This document shows positions 1-8,601 of a stretch of 64,000 bases of DNA, in pieces. The DNA comes from Colwellia sp. TT2012 (GTDB lineage: Bacteria > Pseudomonadota > Gammaproteobacteria > Enterobacterales > Alteromonadaceae). Made by a program: the position numbers and the translations under genes. How positions within the stretch are numbered: position 1 is the stretch's first letter; every line of letters begins with the position of its first letter. Below the pieces are notes generated by a model. The model was given only the letters and a program-made list of their open reading frames with translations. It made no database searches and was not told the origin of the DNA. The stretch lies in NCBI RefSeq assembly GCF_001440345.1, contig NZ_LJYX01000006.1, positions 620,001 to 684,000 of the forward strand, given 5' to 3'.

Positions 1-780
1 TTGTTCATCAGGGCTTTGGCAAACATCTTCATAACGTATTATTGTTGCGGAGTTGTTTGTTATGGTTATTTGTTCTTTTACCATAGCCTCAACCCAACCC
101 TGTAAATAACCCATTTGCAGCCAAATACTTTCGTTTTGTATGTTGGATGAAAAATTGTTTATCGCGGTAAGTGTTTCGGGATTAAATTTTTTACTAAATA
201 AATCGTTGGCGCGCCAATTTAATGCTTGGTAGCTCTTTGCTACTGAAAATGGGTGCCTGACTAAATATATTAGCTTTATATCTTTGCTGAGGTAGTAATT
301 AATGGCAAGTGGATTTACCTCTTTAATCAATAGAGCCTTTTTTTGTTTTACCGATTGCCACTGTTTTGGGTAGGCAATTACAGCATTAGTGAAATTAGGT
401 TTTGCTGATAAACTGTCATCTATATATTGCTGATATTCAGGCCAGTTGTCACAACTCTCTTGATCGAATACTGAAATTCGTTTTATCTTAAAGCTGTCTT
501 TAGTTTTATTATTTTTTTTACTTTCGGTTAAGGTGTAGTTGGTTGTTGCTGGCTCCCTTAGGTAACGAACATCTTCACCCATGCCCATAATTGAACCAAT
601 CCAACTTGAACCGCTACGCGGGAATGAAAGTAATAATATTGGTGGAGGGCAAGTGTTGAAGGTTTTTTTTGATAAAAAAAACAACCTTGGTGCTTTGATA
701 TAGAGTTTTAGTTTAAAAAGCGTTTTTCTTAAACGAAAAGGCACTCGTTTAATTAAGTTTGAGCGTATGCTTTGATTCAT
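1..780 (-). CDS. Sulfotransferase family protein, C-terminus beyond window edge
   Basis: Reading leftward from an ATG at 780, the frame stays open for 260 codons to the window edge, so the C-terminus is missing. Residues 52-60 read SFPRSGSSW, the 5'-phosphosulfate loop of PAPS-dependent sulfotransferases, and residues 170-185 (LIYLVRHPFSVAKSYQ) match the 3'-phosphate-binding region. The family transfers sulfate from PAPS to a hydroxyl or amine; here the acceptor is probably a sugar, because the gene starts 5 bp after the stop of a polysaccharide flippase and is likely cotranscribed with it. Sulfated exopolysaccharides are common in marine bacteria, but the acceptor is inferred. No signal peptide is seen, so it is probably cytoplasmic. 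Confidence 0.82.
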   Translation of the reverse strand, partial: MNQSIRSNLIKRVPFRLRKTLFKLKLYIKAPRLFFLSKKTFNTCPPPILLLSFPRSGSSWIGSIMGMGEDVRYLREPATTNYTLTESKKNNKTKDSFKIKRISVFDQESCDNWPEYQQYIDDSLSAKPNFTNAVIAYPKQWQSVKQKKALLIKEVNPLAINYYLSKDIKLIYLVRHPFSVAKSYQALNWRANDLFSKKFNPETLTAINNFSSNIQNESIWLQMGYLQGWVEAMVKEQITITNNSATIIRYEDVCQSPDEQ

Positions 781-785
781 TGCTT

Positions 786-2105
786 TTATCTATCACTTTC
801 TTTATTAATTATATGGAAGCTGTGTAAGTATTTAGGCCATTTTATCATAGCGGTAATCATTAACCGCATAAATTCACGCGTTTTACGGGTGAATGCCAAA
901 CTTAAGAAACTGGCAATCATGTAAGAAAGTAGTGTTGCCCATGCAGCACCAATACCACCATAAGTAGGAATAAGTAATAAATTTAACAGGATGTTACTAA
1001 TAGCGCCTGCGCCATGGCTCATTAAGCTGAATTTATAATAACTTTCAATAATTAGCCATTTACTTAATATTGCTCGTTGAAAAATAAATAACGTAGCAAA
1101 AATGTGAATACTCAGTATGTTCGCACTAATCTGATACTCATCGCCGTAAATTAAATTGATCAGTGGGCTTGCGACAGCATAAGTAATTAGACTAATTAAT
1201 ATGGCGCTTGCCACCATAAAACTGAGTATTTTCAGTAAAAAAGTTTGATAGAGATCTGCTGATTGTTGTTTAAGTTGTATTAATTTTGGGTTAAACGCAT
1301 TGGCAATTAATAGCGGAAAAACATACCAAAACTCTGAAAGTTTAGCCGCAGCGGCATAATAGGCAACCTCTTCTGTGCCGTGAAAGCTAGCTAACATTAC
1401 TTGATCAATTTTAAGGTATAAAACTGCGGCAATACCAGAGAGTAATAACCACTTACCTTGATGAAATAAACTCGCAACACTTTGTTTTGAAGGTGCCTTA
1501 CTTATTTGACCTTTTACCTGATTACCTTGTAGATAATAAAGTGTTAAGTAGCTCAATCCGATGGCAACAAACTCAAACCCATGAACGAACAGTAAACTGA
1601 ATAAGTTAGCGCCATTCATTATGATGAATATCTTGGCTGTGCTAGTACATACAATAATTGCCAGCCTAATTTTTAGGGTATAACTGACTTGTTTTTTGGC
1701 TAAAAAGAAAAACTCCACCAAATAAAAAAGACTAAAACTTTGTAGTACTAATAAAAGTAATATGTAGGTGAGTTGCTCGTCTTTTATTCCTAATAAATAG
1801 GCACTAATGCCACCTAATACTATGCATATTAATGCACCGATACTCCTTAAAAATAAGGCACTGAGGAAAACATAATGACTATGCTTGGGGTATTTAACAA
1901 AATATTTGGTCGATATATTATTTAGACCCATTGCGCATAAGGGAATAAAGAGTGAAGTAAACGAGGTGATATAAGCATATTGCCCAAAAACTTCAGGGCC
2001 AGCAATACGCGCCATTAATACGCTAGTTAAAAATGACATACCCAGGATTATGACTTTTTCACTGATTAGTAATAAGCTGTTTTTAACGTTGATGGAAAGT
2101 GACAT
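786..2105 (-). CDS. Polysaccharide flippase, Wzx/MATE-like (first copy)
   Basis: This 439-residue, almost wholly hydrophobic protein has about twelve to fourteen predicted membrane spans. Its N-terminus contains a cluster ending MARIAGPEVFGQYAYITS, typical of the oligosaccharide flippases of the MOP superfamily. Such proteins move undecaprenyl-linked sugar repeats across the inner membrane. It is followed by the sulfotransferase gene with a 5-bp gap, suggesting one minus-strand transcript. A second flippase of similar length lies on the opposite strand (4356-5657), so the two operons may serve different glycans. The family call is strong; the substrate cannot be read from the sequence. Confidence 0.85.
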   Translation of the reverse strand: MSLSINVKNSLLLISEKVIILGMSFLTSVLMARIAGPEVFGQYAYITSFTSLFIPLCAMGLNNISTKYFVKYPKHSHYVFLSALFLRSIGALICIVLGGISAYLLGIKDEQLTYILLLLVLQSFSLFYLVEFFFLAKKQVSYTLKIRLAIIVCTSTAKIFIIMNGANLFSLLFVHGFEFVAIGLSYLTLYYLQGNQVKGQISKAPSKQSVASLFHQGKWLLLSGIAAVLYLKIDQVMLASFHGTEEVAYYAAAAKLSEFWYVFPLLIANAFNPKLIQLKQQSADLYQTFLLKILSFMVASAILISLITYAVASPLINLIYGDEYQISANILSIHIFATLFIFQRAILSKWLIIESYYKFSLMSHGAGAISNILLNLLLIPTYGGIGAAWATLLSYMIASFLSLAFTRKTREFMRLMITAMIKWPKYLHSFHIINKESDR

Positions 2106-2168
2106 TAGTATTTAATTTATGTTTATGAAAATAGAGCTTATTGTTTGGTTAATATAACATGAAGCATT

Positions 2169-2262
2169 TGTTATCCTGAATTTTTTCAGGATCTAATTAG
2201 TGAGGCACTTGTTGCTTGGGGTGCTGAAACGAGTTCAGCATGACGGCGGTGGTTCAGCATGC
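2169..2262. repeat. Palindromic intergenic repeat, copy A
   Basis: Two short inverted repeats lie about 30 bp apart: TCCTGAA/TTCAGGA (2174-2191) and TGCTGAA/TTCAGCA (about 2222-2240). The same pair in the same order, with a GGCACTTGTTG-like linker, recurs at 3166-3320 and 13879-14009. This is the layout of a REP/BIME-like dispersed element. This copy lies between the minus-strand flippase and the mntA-hepT pair. Confidence 0.8.
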
Positions 2263-2328
2263 AGTACTTTATCACCGAATATGATAAACTGAATTTAATT
2301 TTAGATGAATTAAAGTAAGTTGATAACT

Positions 2329-2739
2329 ATGGCCAGTTCACTGAAAAGTCGATTAAAAAAAACCATTGTAAGTTTGCTTACAGCTAAACTGATTGATGTT
2401 GGTATTAGTATTAACATTGTTTATTTATTTGGCTCTTATGCTTCTGGTACTGAGACAAGCGCAAGCGATATTGATATCGCGGTGCTTGGTAATAAAAAAA
2501 TCCCTTCATTAACAAGGTGGCAATTACAAGCTGAACTTGCCGATGCACTTGCTTGTGATGTTGATTTAGTTGATTTACTTAGTGCGTCAACTGTCATGCA
2601 AAATCAAATAATTCACCATGGGCTTTGTCTTTATGAAACTAAAAATTCAGCAGTTCTTTTTGAAATGCAAGTAATGTCAATGTATCAACATTTGAATGAT
2701 GAACGAGCGGATATTTTAGCTCAATTTATAAAGGGTTAG
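2329..2739 (+). CDS. mntA: MntA-type antitoxin nucleotidyltransferase
   Basis: A 136-residue protein of the minimal nucleotidyltransferase family. G35-S36, ten residues, then D47-x-D49 form the GSX10DXD catalytic signature, and a further acidic stretch (CDVDLVDLL) supplies the likely third metal ligand. In the characterised type VII system, MntA adds AMP groups to a tyrosine of its partner HepT and so silences that toxin. The partner gene follows after 6 bp. An in-frame TTG at 2320 would add three residues, but the ATG at 2329 is preferred. The pair is bracketed by direct copies of a palindromic repeat, which suggests it moves as a cassette. Confidence 0.87.
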   Translation: MASSLKSRLKKTIVSLLTAKLIDVGISINIVYLFGSYASGTETSASDIDIAVLGNKKIPSLTRWQLQAELADALACDVDLVDLLSASTVMQNQIIHHGLCLYETKNSAVLFEMQVMSMYQHLNDERADILAQFIKG

Positions 2740-2745
2740 TAAATT

Positions 2746-3156
2746 ATGGATGATGTTGTTATCAATAAATTGGCGAAAATTGAGCGTTGCTTGTCTCGTA
2801 TCACTGAGGTTTATCAGCAAGCAGGTGATGGTTTTATGACTGACTATACTCGCCAAGATTCGATTATATTAAATTTACAAAGAGCCTGTGAAGCGGCAAT
2901 TGATTTAGCCAATTATATAAATAAATTAAAAAAATTGGGTATACCACAAAGTAGCAGAGACAGTTTTGAATTGTTACAAAGAGCCGGTTTTTTATCGCTA
3001 GAGATCAGTGATAATTTGAAAAAAATGGTAGGTTTGAGAAATATTGCAGTACATGATTACCAAGAACTCAATCTTGATATTGTTAAATTTGTTGTTGAAA
3101 ACCACCTAGTTGATTTTCAACATTTCGGTAAAGCAATTAAATCCTTATTACTTTAG
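2746..3156 (+). CDS. hepT: HepT-type toxin (HEPN family)
   Basis: A 136-residue mostly helical protein of the HepT (formerly DUF86) family. R98-N-I-A-V-H103-D-Y105 is the RX4HXY motif: the Arg and His form the HEPN ribonuclease centre, and the Tyr is the residue modified by MntA. The stop of mntA and this ATG are 6 bp apart, with an AAGGG ribosome site inside the end of mntA, which is standard for a toxin-antitoxin operon. All three motif residues are present, so the toxin looks active. Its RNA target is not predictable from sequence. Palindromic repeat copy B begins 10 bp after the stop. Confidence 0.88.
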   Translation: MDDVVINKLAKIERCLSRITEVYQQAGDGFMTDYTRQDSIILNLQRACEAAIDLANYINKLKKLGIPQSSRDSFELLQRAGFLSLEISDNLKKMVGLRNIAVHDYQELNLDIVKFVVENHLVDFQHFGKAIKSLLL

Positions 3157-3165
3157 TGTTTTTCT

Positions 3166-3320
3166 CGTTATCCTGAATTTATTTCAGGATCTAATAAGCG
3201 TGGCACTTGTTGTTTGATGTGCTGAAACGAGTTCAGCATGACACCATCGTCATCCTGAATTCGTCATCCTGAATTTATTTCAGGATCTAGATCTAATGAG
3301 TGGGGCACCTGTTGGCTAGT
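3166..3320. repeat. Palindromic intergenic repeat, copy B (partly duplicated)
   Basis: This copy has the same TCCTGAA/TTCAGGA and TGCTGAA/TTCAGCA hairpins and linker as copies A and C. It then contains a second, incomplete unit (the TCATCCTGAATT start occurs twice in a row near 3249-3270, followed by a full hairpin and a doubled GATCTA). It lies directly downstream of hepT and upstream of wzz, in the same orientation as copy A. Confidence 0.8.
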
Positions 3321-3414
3321 GTTTTTATTCGAATAATTTGTAGTTTTATCCTCAGGTTAAAATGCTACAATGCGCGCCATTAATCAGATTTAGAATGCTT
3401 AGACGGAAGAATAG

Positions 3415-4356
3415 ATGAAACATGAATTACTAGCCTTGGAAACGACTAACGATATCGTGAGTTTTAAAAAACTCTTCAGCATTATTTTTCGTATGAAATG
3501 GTTCATCCTATTTATCACCTTAGCTTTTGCCGTCGGTTCAGTTTATATAGCAATGGGTAAACCCAATGTTTACACGGCTAAAGGTATTTTTGTTCCCGCG
3601 CAAAGTGACTCAGGCGGAGGCTTATCTCAGCTTGCGGGGCAATTTGGCGGTTTGGCTGGAATAGCCGGTATTAGCTTAGGTGGTGGTAAGGGCGATGATA
3701 ATGCTATTGCGTTACAATTGCTTAAATCGCGTAGCTTTTTACAATCATTTATTGAAAAACGTAACCTTCTCCCGCAGTTATTAGCTGCAACAAAATGGGA
3801 TCAAGCCAGTGATTCATTGATTTACAATGAAGAGTTATATAACGCACAGGAGAAAAAATGGGTACGCGGTGCTCCCCCAGGGAGAAAAATCATTCCGACG
3901 CCTTGGGAAGGTTACTACACATTGTTGAGCTTAATTCAGATTGAGTATATAAGTAAAAAAGGTTACATAAATATATCTGTAACTTACCTTTCTCCAGAAT
4001 TAGCTACTAAATGGTTAACATGGCTTGTTGCAGATTTAAATAGTTACTGGCGTTTACAAGAGAAAAAACTGGCCGATGACAGTATTGAATATTTACAGCA
4101 GCAAGTAGCTACTACGAATAACAGTGAAATGCTGACTATTTTTTATAGCATTATTGCCGAGCAAACGCAGAAAACTGTATTGGCTGAAGTACGTAAAGAA
4201 TACTTATTTAAAACACTTGCGCCTATCGTGACTCCTGAAGAAAAATCAGGTCCTTCTCGTGCGTTAATCGCCGCAGCGGGTACATTTTTAGGTGCTTTGT
4301 TGTCTTTATTGTTTTCCTTTGTTTATGTCAATATTCGTCCTGAAAAAGTAAAGTAA
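3415..4356 (+). CDS. wzz: Chain-length determinant protein (Wzz family)
   Basis: A 313-residue polysaccharide co-polymerase. There is one membrane span near residues 29-47, a periplasmic domain of about 235 residues, and a second span near 283-305, with both ends in the cytoplasm. This is the classic Wzz fold that sets the chain length of polymerised O-antigen or exopolysaccharide. It lacks a C-terminal tyrosine kinase, so it is the Wzz rather than the Wzc type. A GGAAG ribosome site precedes the ATG. It is the first gene of the plus-strand operon, and its stop overlaps the next start (TAATG). A promoter is likely in the 3321-3410 gap, but I could not assign one with confidence. Confidence 0.88.
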   Translation: MKHELLALETTNDIVSFKKLFSIIFRMKWFILFITLAFAVGSVYIAMGKPNVYTAKGIFVPAQSDSGGGLSQLAGQFGGLAGIAGISLGGGKGDDNAIALQLLKSRSFLQSFIEKRNLLPQLLAATKWDQASDSLIYNEELYNAQEKKWVRGAPPGRKIIPTPWEGYYTLLSLIQIEYISKKGYINISVTYLSPELATKWLTWLVADLNSYWRLQEKKLADDSIEYLQQQVATTNNSEMLTIFYSIIAEQTQKTVLAEVRKEYLFKTLAPIVTPEEKSGPSRALIAAAGTFLGALLSLLFSFVYVNIRPEKVK

Positions 4357-5657
4357 TGGTGCTAGAAGCTAAAATGCGAGGCTTGCTTAAAGCAATATCG
4401 CACGCTCTATCTGGTAATTTACTTGCCGCCTTATTTGCTTTTGCTTCGACCGCTTTGTATTCACGCTATCTAGAAGGTTCTGATTTTGGTGTGTTGGTGT
4501 TGTTGCAAAGTTATATTCTTGTTTTTGCAGCTTTAGCTAACCCACAGTCTTGGCAAGGGCTGATCAAATTCGGTGCCAAATATAAAGACAGTGATCTTGA
4601 TTCGTTTCATTCTGTTGTCTCCATTTGTGCCATCCAAGATTTTATTTATGCGTTATTAGGCGCTATTTTAGCGGTTATACTCGCACCGTTTTATGTCGTT
4701 TTTTTTGAATTACCAGGCTATTTAACTCGCTACTTGCAATTATTTAGTGTAGTGGTTTTTTTCAGTCAAATAGGTTTGGGTATTGGTGTGCTTAGACTGG
4801 CAGGTAAATTTTCTTATGTGGCTTTGCATGCGGTTTTTGCTGCAGCTTTAAATTTAGTTGTGGCTTTGGCGGCTAGTTATTTTTCTTTATCGTTAGCTGA
4901 AATCATAACGTTTATGACTTTATCTATGTCTATCGGCGCCCTTAGCTTAATCGCTTTAGGTCTTTTTTCATTGAAGCGTCAGTTTATCTCTTTTGATAGC
5001 ATACCTTTATTTAAAGGTACTTTTGATTGGCGGAATGTTGTCAAATTTAATAGTTATACCCACTTTACTAATATGGCTGATATCCCTGTCAGGCTATTAG
5101 ATACTATTTTAGTAGGCGCTTTATTATCGGTAGAATCCGCTGGTGTTTATAAAATAATTCGACAATTGGGCACTATTATTGATAAATTCACTGGGCCAGT
5201 TGGGCAAGTGCTTTTTCCTGAATTTTCAATGTTATTAGCAAATAATCAACTAAGAAAAGCGACAGCCTTATCAAGTAAAGTAACCTTAGTGGTTATGGCC
5301 GTTAGTGTACCTTTTTCCTTATTACTTGCTTTCACGTCCTCTTATTGGCTGCCTTTAGTTTTTGGTGACTATATGTCGGCTTATGTTTGGCAGCTAGGTG
5401 TCTTCTTTGTCTTGCAGGCGGTAACGGTTAGTTTTATGAGCATTCACCCATTATTTGTGGCCTTGGGTTTTGTTAAGCAGCAGTTATGGTTAACTATTAG
5501 TTTAAATGTCACTTTTATAGTATGTACTTACTATTTTAGTCAATACTGGGCATTGTTTGGTATTATTTTAGCGCTAGCTGTGCAGTATTTTGGTACAATC
5601 TCGGTGAAATTATTTATGATCAAAAGAACTTTAAACTTAACTAATATAAAAAATTAA
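4356..5657 (+). CDS. wzx: Polysaccharide flippase, Wzx-like (second copy)
   Basis: A 433-residue protein with about twelve hydrophobic helices and the N-terminal pattern of polysaccharide biosynthesis flippases (LYSRYLEGSDFGVLVLLQSY). It would translocate the lipid-linked repeat unit made by the glycosyltransferases downstream. Its ATG overlaps the wzz stop by one base, giving translational coupling, and the next gene starts 1 bp after its stop. It is clearly different in sequence from the minus-strand flippase at 786-2105, so the two are not a recent duplication. Confidence 0.86.
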   Translation: MVLEAKMRGLLKAISHALSGNLLAALFAFASTALYSRYLEGSDFGVLVLLQSYILVFAALANPQSWQGLIKFGAKYKDSDLDSFHSVVSICAIQDFIYALLGAILAVILAPFYVVFFELPGYLTRYLQLFSVVVFFSQIGLGIGVLRLAGKFSYVALHAVFAAALNLVVALAASYFSLSLAEIITFMTLSMSIGALSLIALGLFSLKRQFISFDSIPLFKGTFDWRNVVKFNSYTHFTNMADIPVRLLDTILVGALLSVESAGVYKIIRQLGTIIDKFTGPVGQVLFPEFSMLLANNQLRKATALSSKVTLVVMAVSVPFSLLLAFTSSYWLPLVFGDYMSAYVWQLGVFFVLQAVTVSFMSIHPLFVALGFVKQQLWLTISLNVTFIVCTYYFSQYWALFGIILALAVQYFGTISVKLFMIKRTLNLTNIKN

Positions 5658-5658
5658 T

Positions 5659-6834
5659 ATGAAAATATTACATTACACACCAAATTTTTCCATGCAAACC
5701 GAAACCTTTATTTATGATCAAATTTGCGCTGTTGAGGCGAAAGATGGTTTTGATAATGTTATTGTTGCTTCTTATTTGACCAACTTGGAGTCGCGCCCTT
5801 TTAAATCAGTCAAACACATTCCGATTCAGCAGTTAATTTCAGCAAGGATTACTGGGATTTTAGCTTTTCGCTTTCAGCAGTTAGCTTTTTTCATTAATTA
5901 TTCTGCTTGGTCTGTGTTATTAAAAAGTGAAAATCCTGATATTATTCATTCTCATACGGGTAATGGTGCGAAATTAATTTATCATATCCTTAATAAGTTA
6001 AAATTAGATATTCCGGTAGTGATCTCATATTATGGTTCTGATGTTACCAGTGAACCATTAAAACGCCGATTTTATCAACGAGATTTATCTCGTTTTTCTA
6101 ATCAAATAAATACTATAAGTACCGTACCAACACATTTTTTGAAAGCCAAAGCGATAGAAAATATAGCTATATCTGCTGATAGGTTGAGGGTTTTACCTAA
6201 TGGTTTTAGCCCTCACTTTTCCACCAATCCTAAACGTATTTTTTATCAAGAATCATTAGGGCAACCTTATAAAATACTAATGGTTGGTCGTATGGTTGCT
6301 TGTAAGGGCCATAGTGATTTACTGTATGCTTTTTCACTGTGGTTAAAAAAATATAAGAAAAATGCTCAGTTAATGTTAATAGGTGATGGCCCCTTAAAAA
6401 AGGTTATCGATAACTTAATCATTTCGTTAGGACTGGAAGATAATGTAAAAATATTTTCGGCACTTAGTCATCAAGAAGTTGCTGATAAAATGCGCATGCA
6501 TGATTTATATGTTCAACCATCGATTACCGATCCTGTAAGCTTTCAAGCCGAATCTTTTGGTGTTGCGGCGTTAGAAGCGGTTTCTATTGGTTTACCTATT
6601 ATTGTTTCTGATTGTGGTGGCTTACCTGAAGTGGTTGCCGGACCTGAGTCAGACGCTTGTTATATTTATCCGCAAAAAAACATTAATGCGTTAACTCTTG
6701 CGATTGAAAAGATGTACTCCAGTAAGTTTTGTGGTGATGAGGTTTTTAGAATGTCAGTGGTTAAACGTTTGAGCCAAGAAAGTAATACAAATAATATAAT
6801 CGATATCTATAAAGAGCTAAAGCCGTATGATTAA
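5659..6834 (+). CDS. Glycosyltransferase family 4
   Basis: A 391-residue GT-B fold transferase. The N-terminal acceptor half carries ISYYGSDVT. The C-terminal half has MVGRMVACKGHSDLLYAF, a GDGPL nucleotide loop, and the EX7E motif in ESFGVAALE. Members are retaining enzymes that use nucleotide sugars to extend a lipid-linked oligosaccharide at the cytoplasmic face. The gene begins 1 bp after the flippase stop and overlaps the next start by 8 bp, deep inside the operon. Sugar donor and acceptor are not predictable from the sequence. Confidence 0.88.
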   Translation: MKILHYTPNFSMQTETFIYDQICAVEAKDGFDNVIVASYLTNLESRPFKSVKHIPIQQLISARITGILAFRFQQLAFFINYSAWSVLLKSENPDIIHSHTGNGAKLIYHILNKLKLDIPVVISYYGSDVTSEPLKRRFYQRDLSRFSNQINTISTVPTHFLKAKAIENIAISADRLRVLPNGFSPHFSTNPKRIFYQESLGQPYKILMVGRMVACKGHSDLLYAFSLWLKKYKKNAQLMLIGDGPLKKVIDNLIISLGLEDNVKIFSALSHQEVADKMRMHDLYVQPSITDPVSFQAESFGVAALEAVSIGLPIIVSDCGGLPEVVAGPESDACYIYPQKNINALTLAIEKMYSSKFCGDEVFRMSVVKRLSQESNTNNIIDIYKELKPYD

Positions 6835-8050
6835 TTCAAATTACGTATTAATTACCAGTAATATGTATCGTCCAAGTGTCGGTGGTATTGAAAACTCGCT
6901 TTACCATTTAGCTAAAGAGTATAAGGCGCTTGGTTATAAGGTTTTGATAGTAACCAGTGATATTACTCATTTAAATGTTGAGTTACCTGAATATGAAATG
7001 GAAGATGGTATTGAAATATATCGTTATCGCACTTTTTCTGGACAAGGTGTTCTCGGTTTCAGCAAACATTTAACCAATGCTTTTTTCCTCTACAAAAGGT
7101 TGTTGAAAACATATCAACCCTCTACTGTTATTTGTCGATACCATTTTAATTTAATGTTACTCAAACTTGCAGGTTGTAAAAATATTACTTATTTGATACC
7201 CGGCGTGGTAAAAAATGAAACGAAAATAAGTATGAATTTAACCTTAAGTGGTTTTGCCAAAATAAGAGCTAAATTATCTTTTGCTTTTCATCAATACTTA
7301 CAAGAAAAAGCACTAGAACACGCGAATAAATTATTTGTTTTTAGCCAAAATATGCTAACGCAAGTGAGTGAAATAACCGATCGGAAAGATATTACCATCA
7401 CTAAACCTGGTGTTTCACTTAATCGTTTTTTTCCGCTGTGTAGAAAAGATAAATTACTTATTAGAGAAGAGTTAGGCTTAACAACGGATAAAATAGTTTT
7501 AATATGTATTGGTCGCTTAGTTAAAGCTAAAGGCTTTGAAACAGCGATTAGAGCAATAGTAGCAAGCCACAAAGACAATCTTGAATTGTGGATTTTAGGT
7601 GATGGCCATTTATTTGATGATTTTAAAAAATTAACCGCTGAATTACAATGCCAAACCCAAGTAAAGTTACTTGGTCGCCAACAATGTCCTGAACGTTATT
7701 ATCAAGCCGCTGATGTTTTTGTGATGTCTTCAATTTATGAACCTTTAGGGCAAACTATATTAGAAGCATTAGCGACAGGGCTTCCTATTATTACCGCACC
7801 AAGTTCCAGTACGGTTGTCACTGCAAGTAATGAGATCATAGATAAAGAACATAATTTTTTTACGGCTGAGCATAGCATTGAAGCTTTTAGCCATGCTTTT
7901 TGTCAGGTTGCTGAATTACTCGATAACGACTATCGAACTATTAGTGAGTTTAATCGTCAACAAGCTAAAATTAAATTTAATTGGTCAGTTCTAGCGCAAG
8001 AATTGCTTGATGATGAGTTTATTCTTTCAAAAAAGAAGGATAACCGATAG
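6827..8050 (+). CDS. Glycosyltransferase family 4
   Basis: A 407-residue GT-B fold enzyme. It starts with the glycine-rich SVGGIENSLYHLAKEY acceptor loop of GT4 proteins. The second half has CIGRLVKAKGFETAIRA and the EX7E motif (EPLGQTILE), with a GDG loop between them. Its start overlaps the previous gene by 8 bp, and its TAG stop overlaps the GTG of the acyltransferase by one base. It probably adds one sugar of the repeat unit. No membrane span or signal peptide is apparent. Confidence 0.88.
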   Translation: MINSNYVLITSNMYRPSVGGIENSLYHLAKEYKALGYKVLIVTSDITHLNVELPEYEMEDGIEIYRYRTFSGQGVLGFSKHLTNAFFLYKRLLKTYQPSTVICRYHFNLMLLKLAGCKNITYLIPGVVKNETKISMNLTLSGFAKIRAKLSFAFHQYLQEKALEHANKLFVFSQNMLTQVSEITDRKDITITKPGVSLNRFFPLCRKDKLLIREELGLTTDKIVLICIGRLVKAKGFETAIRAIVASHKDNLELWILGDGHLFDDFKKLTAELQCQTQVKLLGRQQCPERYYQAADVFVMSSIYEPLGQTILEALATGLPIITAPSSSTVVTASNEIIDKEHNFFTAEHSIEAFSHAFCQVAELLDNDYRTISEFNRQQAKIKFNWSVLAQELLDDEFILSKKKDNR

Positions 8051-8601
8051 TGATATTTTTAAAACTACAATATTACATCCTACGTATTATTCAATTGTTC
8101 ACCTTTAATCATTATTTAAAAAACCGTGTTGCGAAAGCTCATTACGCATTTAATGTGGCTCGGTATAGCAAACAAGGGGTTGAACTAGGTGAAAATACGA
8201 TTTTAATTGATTGTAAGTTTTCAAGTTCAAGTAAAGGTGATAAATTTTATATTGGTAATAATTGTACTCTTACTGGTGTTACTTTATTGGCTCATGATGC
8301 CTCACCTACATTGTTTTTACCAGAATTAGTCAACTTTGAACCTACTTATTTACCTGGGTCCCGTTGTTCATATCGTGATCCTATTCATATTGGTGATAAT
8401 GTATTCATTGGTTGGGGTAGTATTGTTCTTCCTGGTGTTACTATTGGCTCAAATGTTGTAATTGGTGCCGGTAGTATAGTGATTAAAAGTATTCCTGATA
8501 ATAGTGTTGCCGTGGGCAATCCTGCAAAAGTTATTAAAGATATAGAGTCTTATAAACGTGCCTATTATGAAACTTTCAATGATTTCCCCGAGCGTTTTTA
8601 A
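8050..8601 (+). CDS. Hexapeptide-repeat acyltransferase (serine/colanic acid acetyltransferase-like)
   Basis: This 183-residue protein has a C-terminal left-handed beta-helix. Repeats such as GDNVFIGWGSIVLPGVTIG and VVIGAGSIVIKSIPDNSV are followed by the GNPAKVIKDI ending typical of WcaF/WbbJ-like O-acetyltransferases. It likely acetylates a sugar of the repeat unit from acetyl-CoA. A His in LLAHDAS is the probable catalytic base. The GTG start overlaps the previous stop (TAGTG), and the following gene overlaps its own stop by one base, so all three are translationally coupled. The modified sugar is unknown. Confidence 0.82.
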   Translation: MIFLKLQYYILRIIQLFTFNHYLKNRVAKAHYAFNVARYSKQGVELGENTILIDCKFSSSSKGDKFYIGNNCTLTGVTLLAHDASPTLFLPELVNFEPTYLPGSRCSYRDPIHIGDNVFIGWGSIVLPGVTIGSNVVIGAGSIVIKSIPDNSVAVGNPAKVIKDIESYKRAYYETFNDFPERF

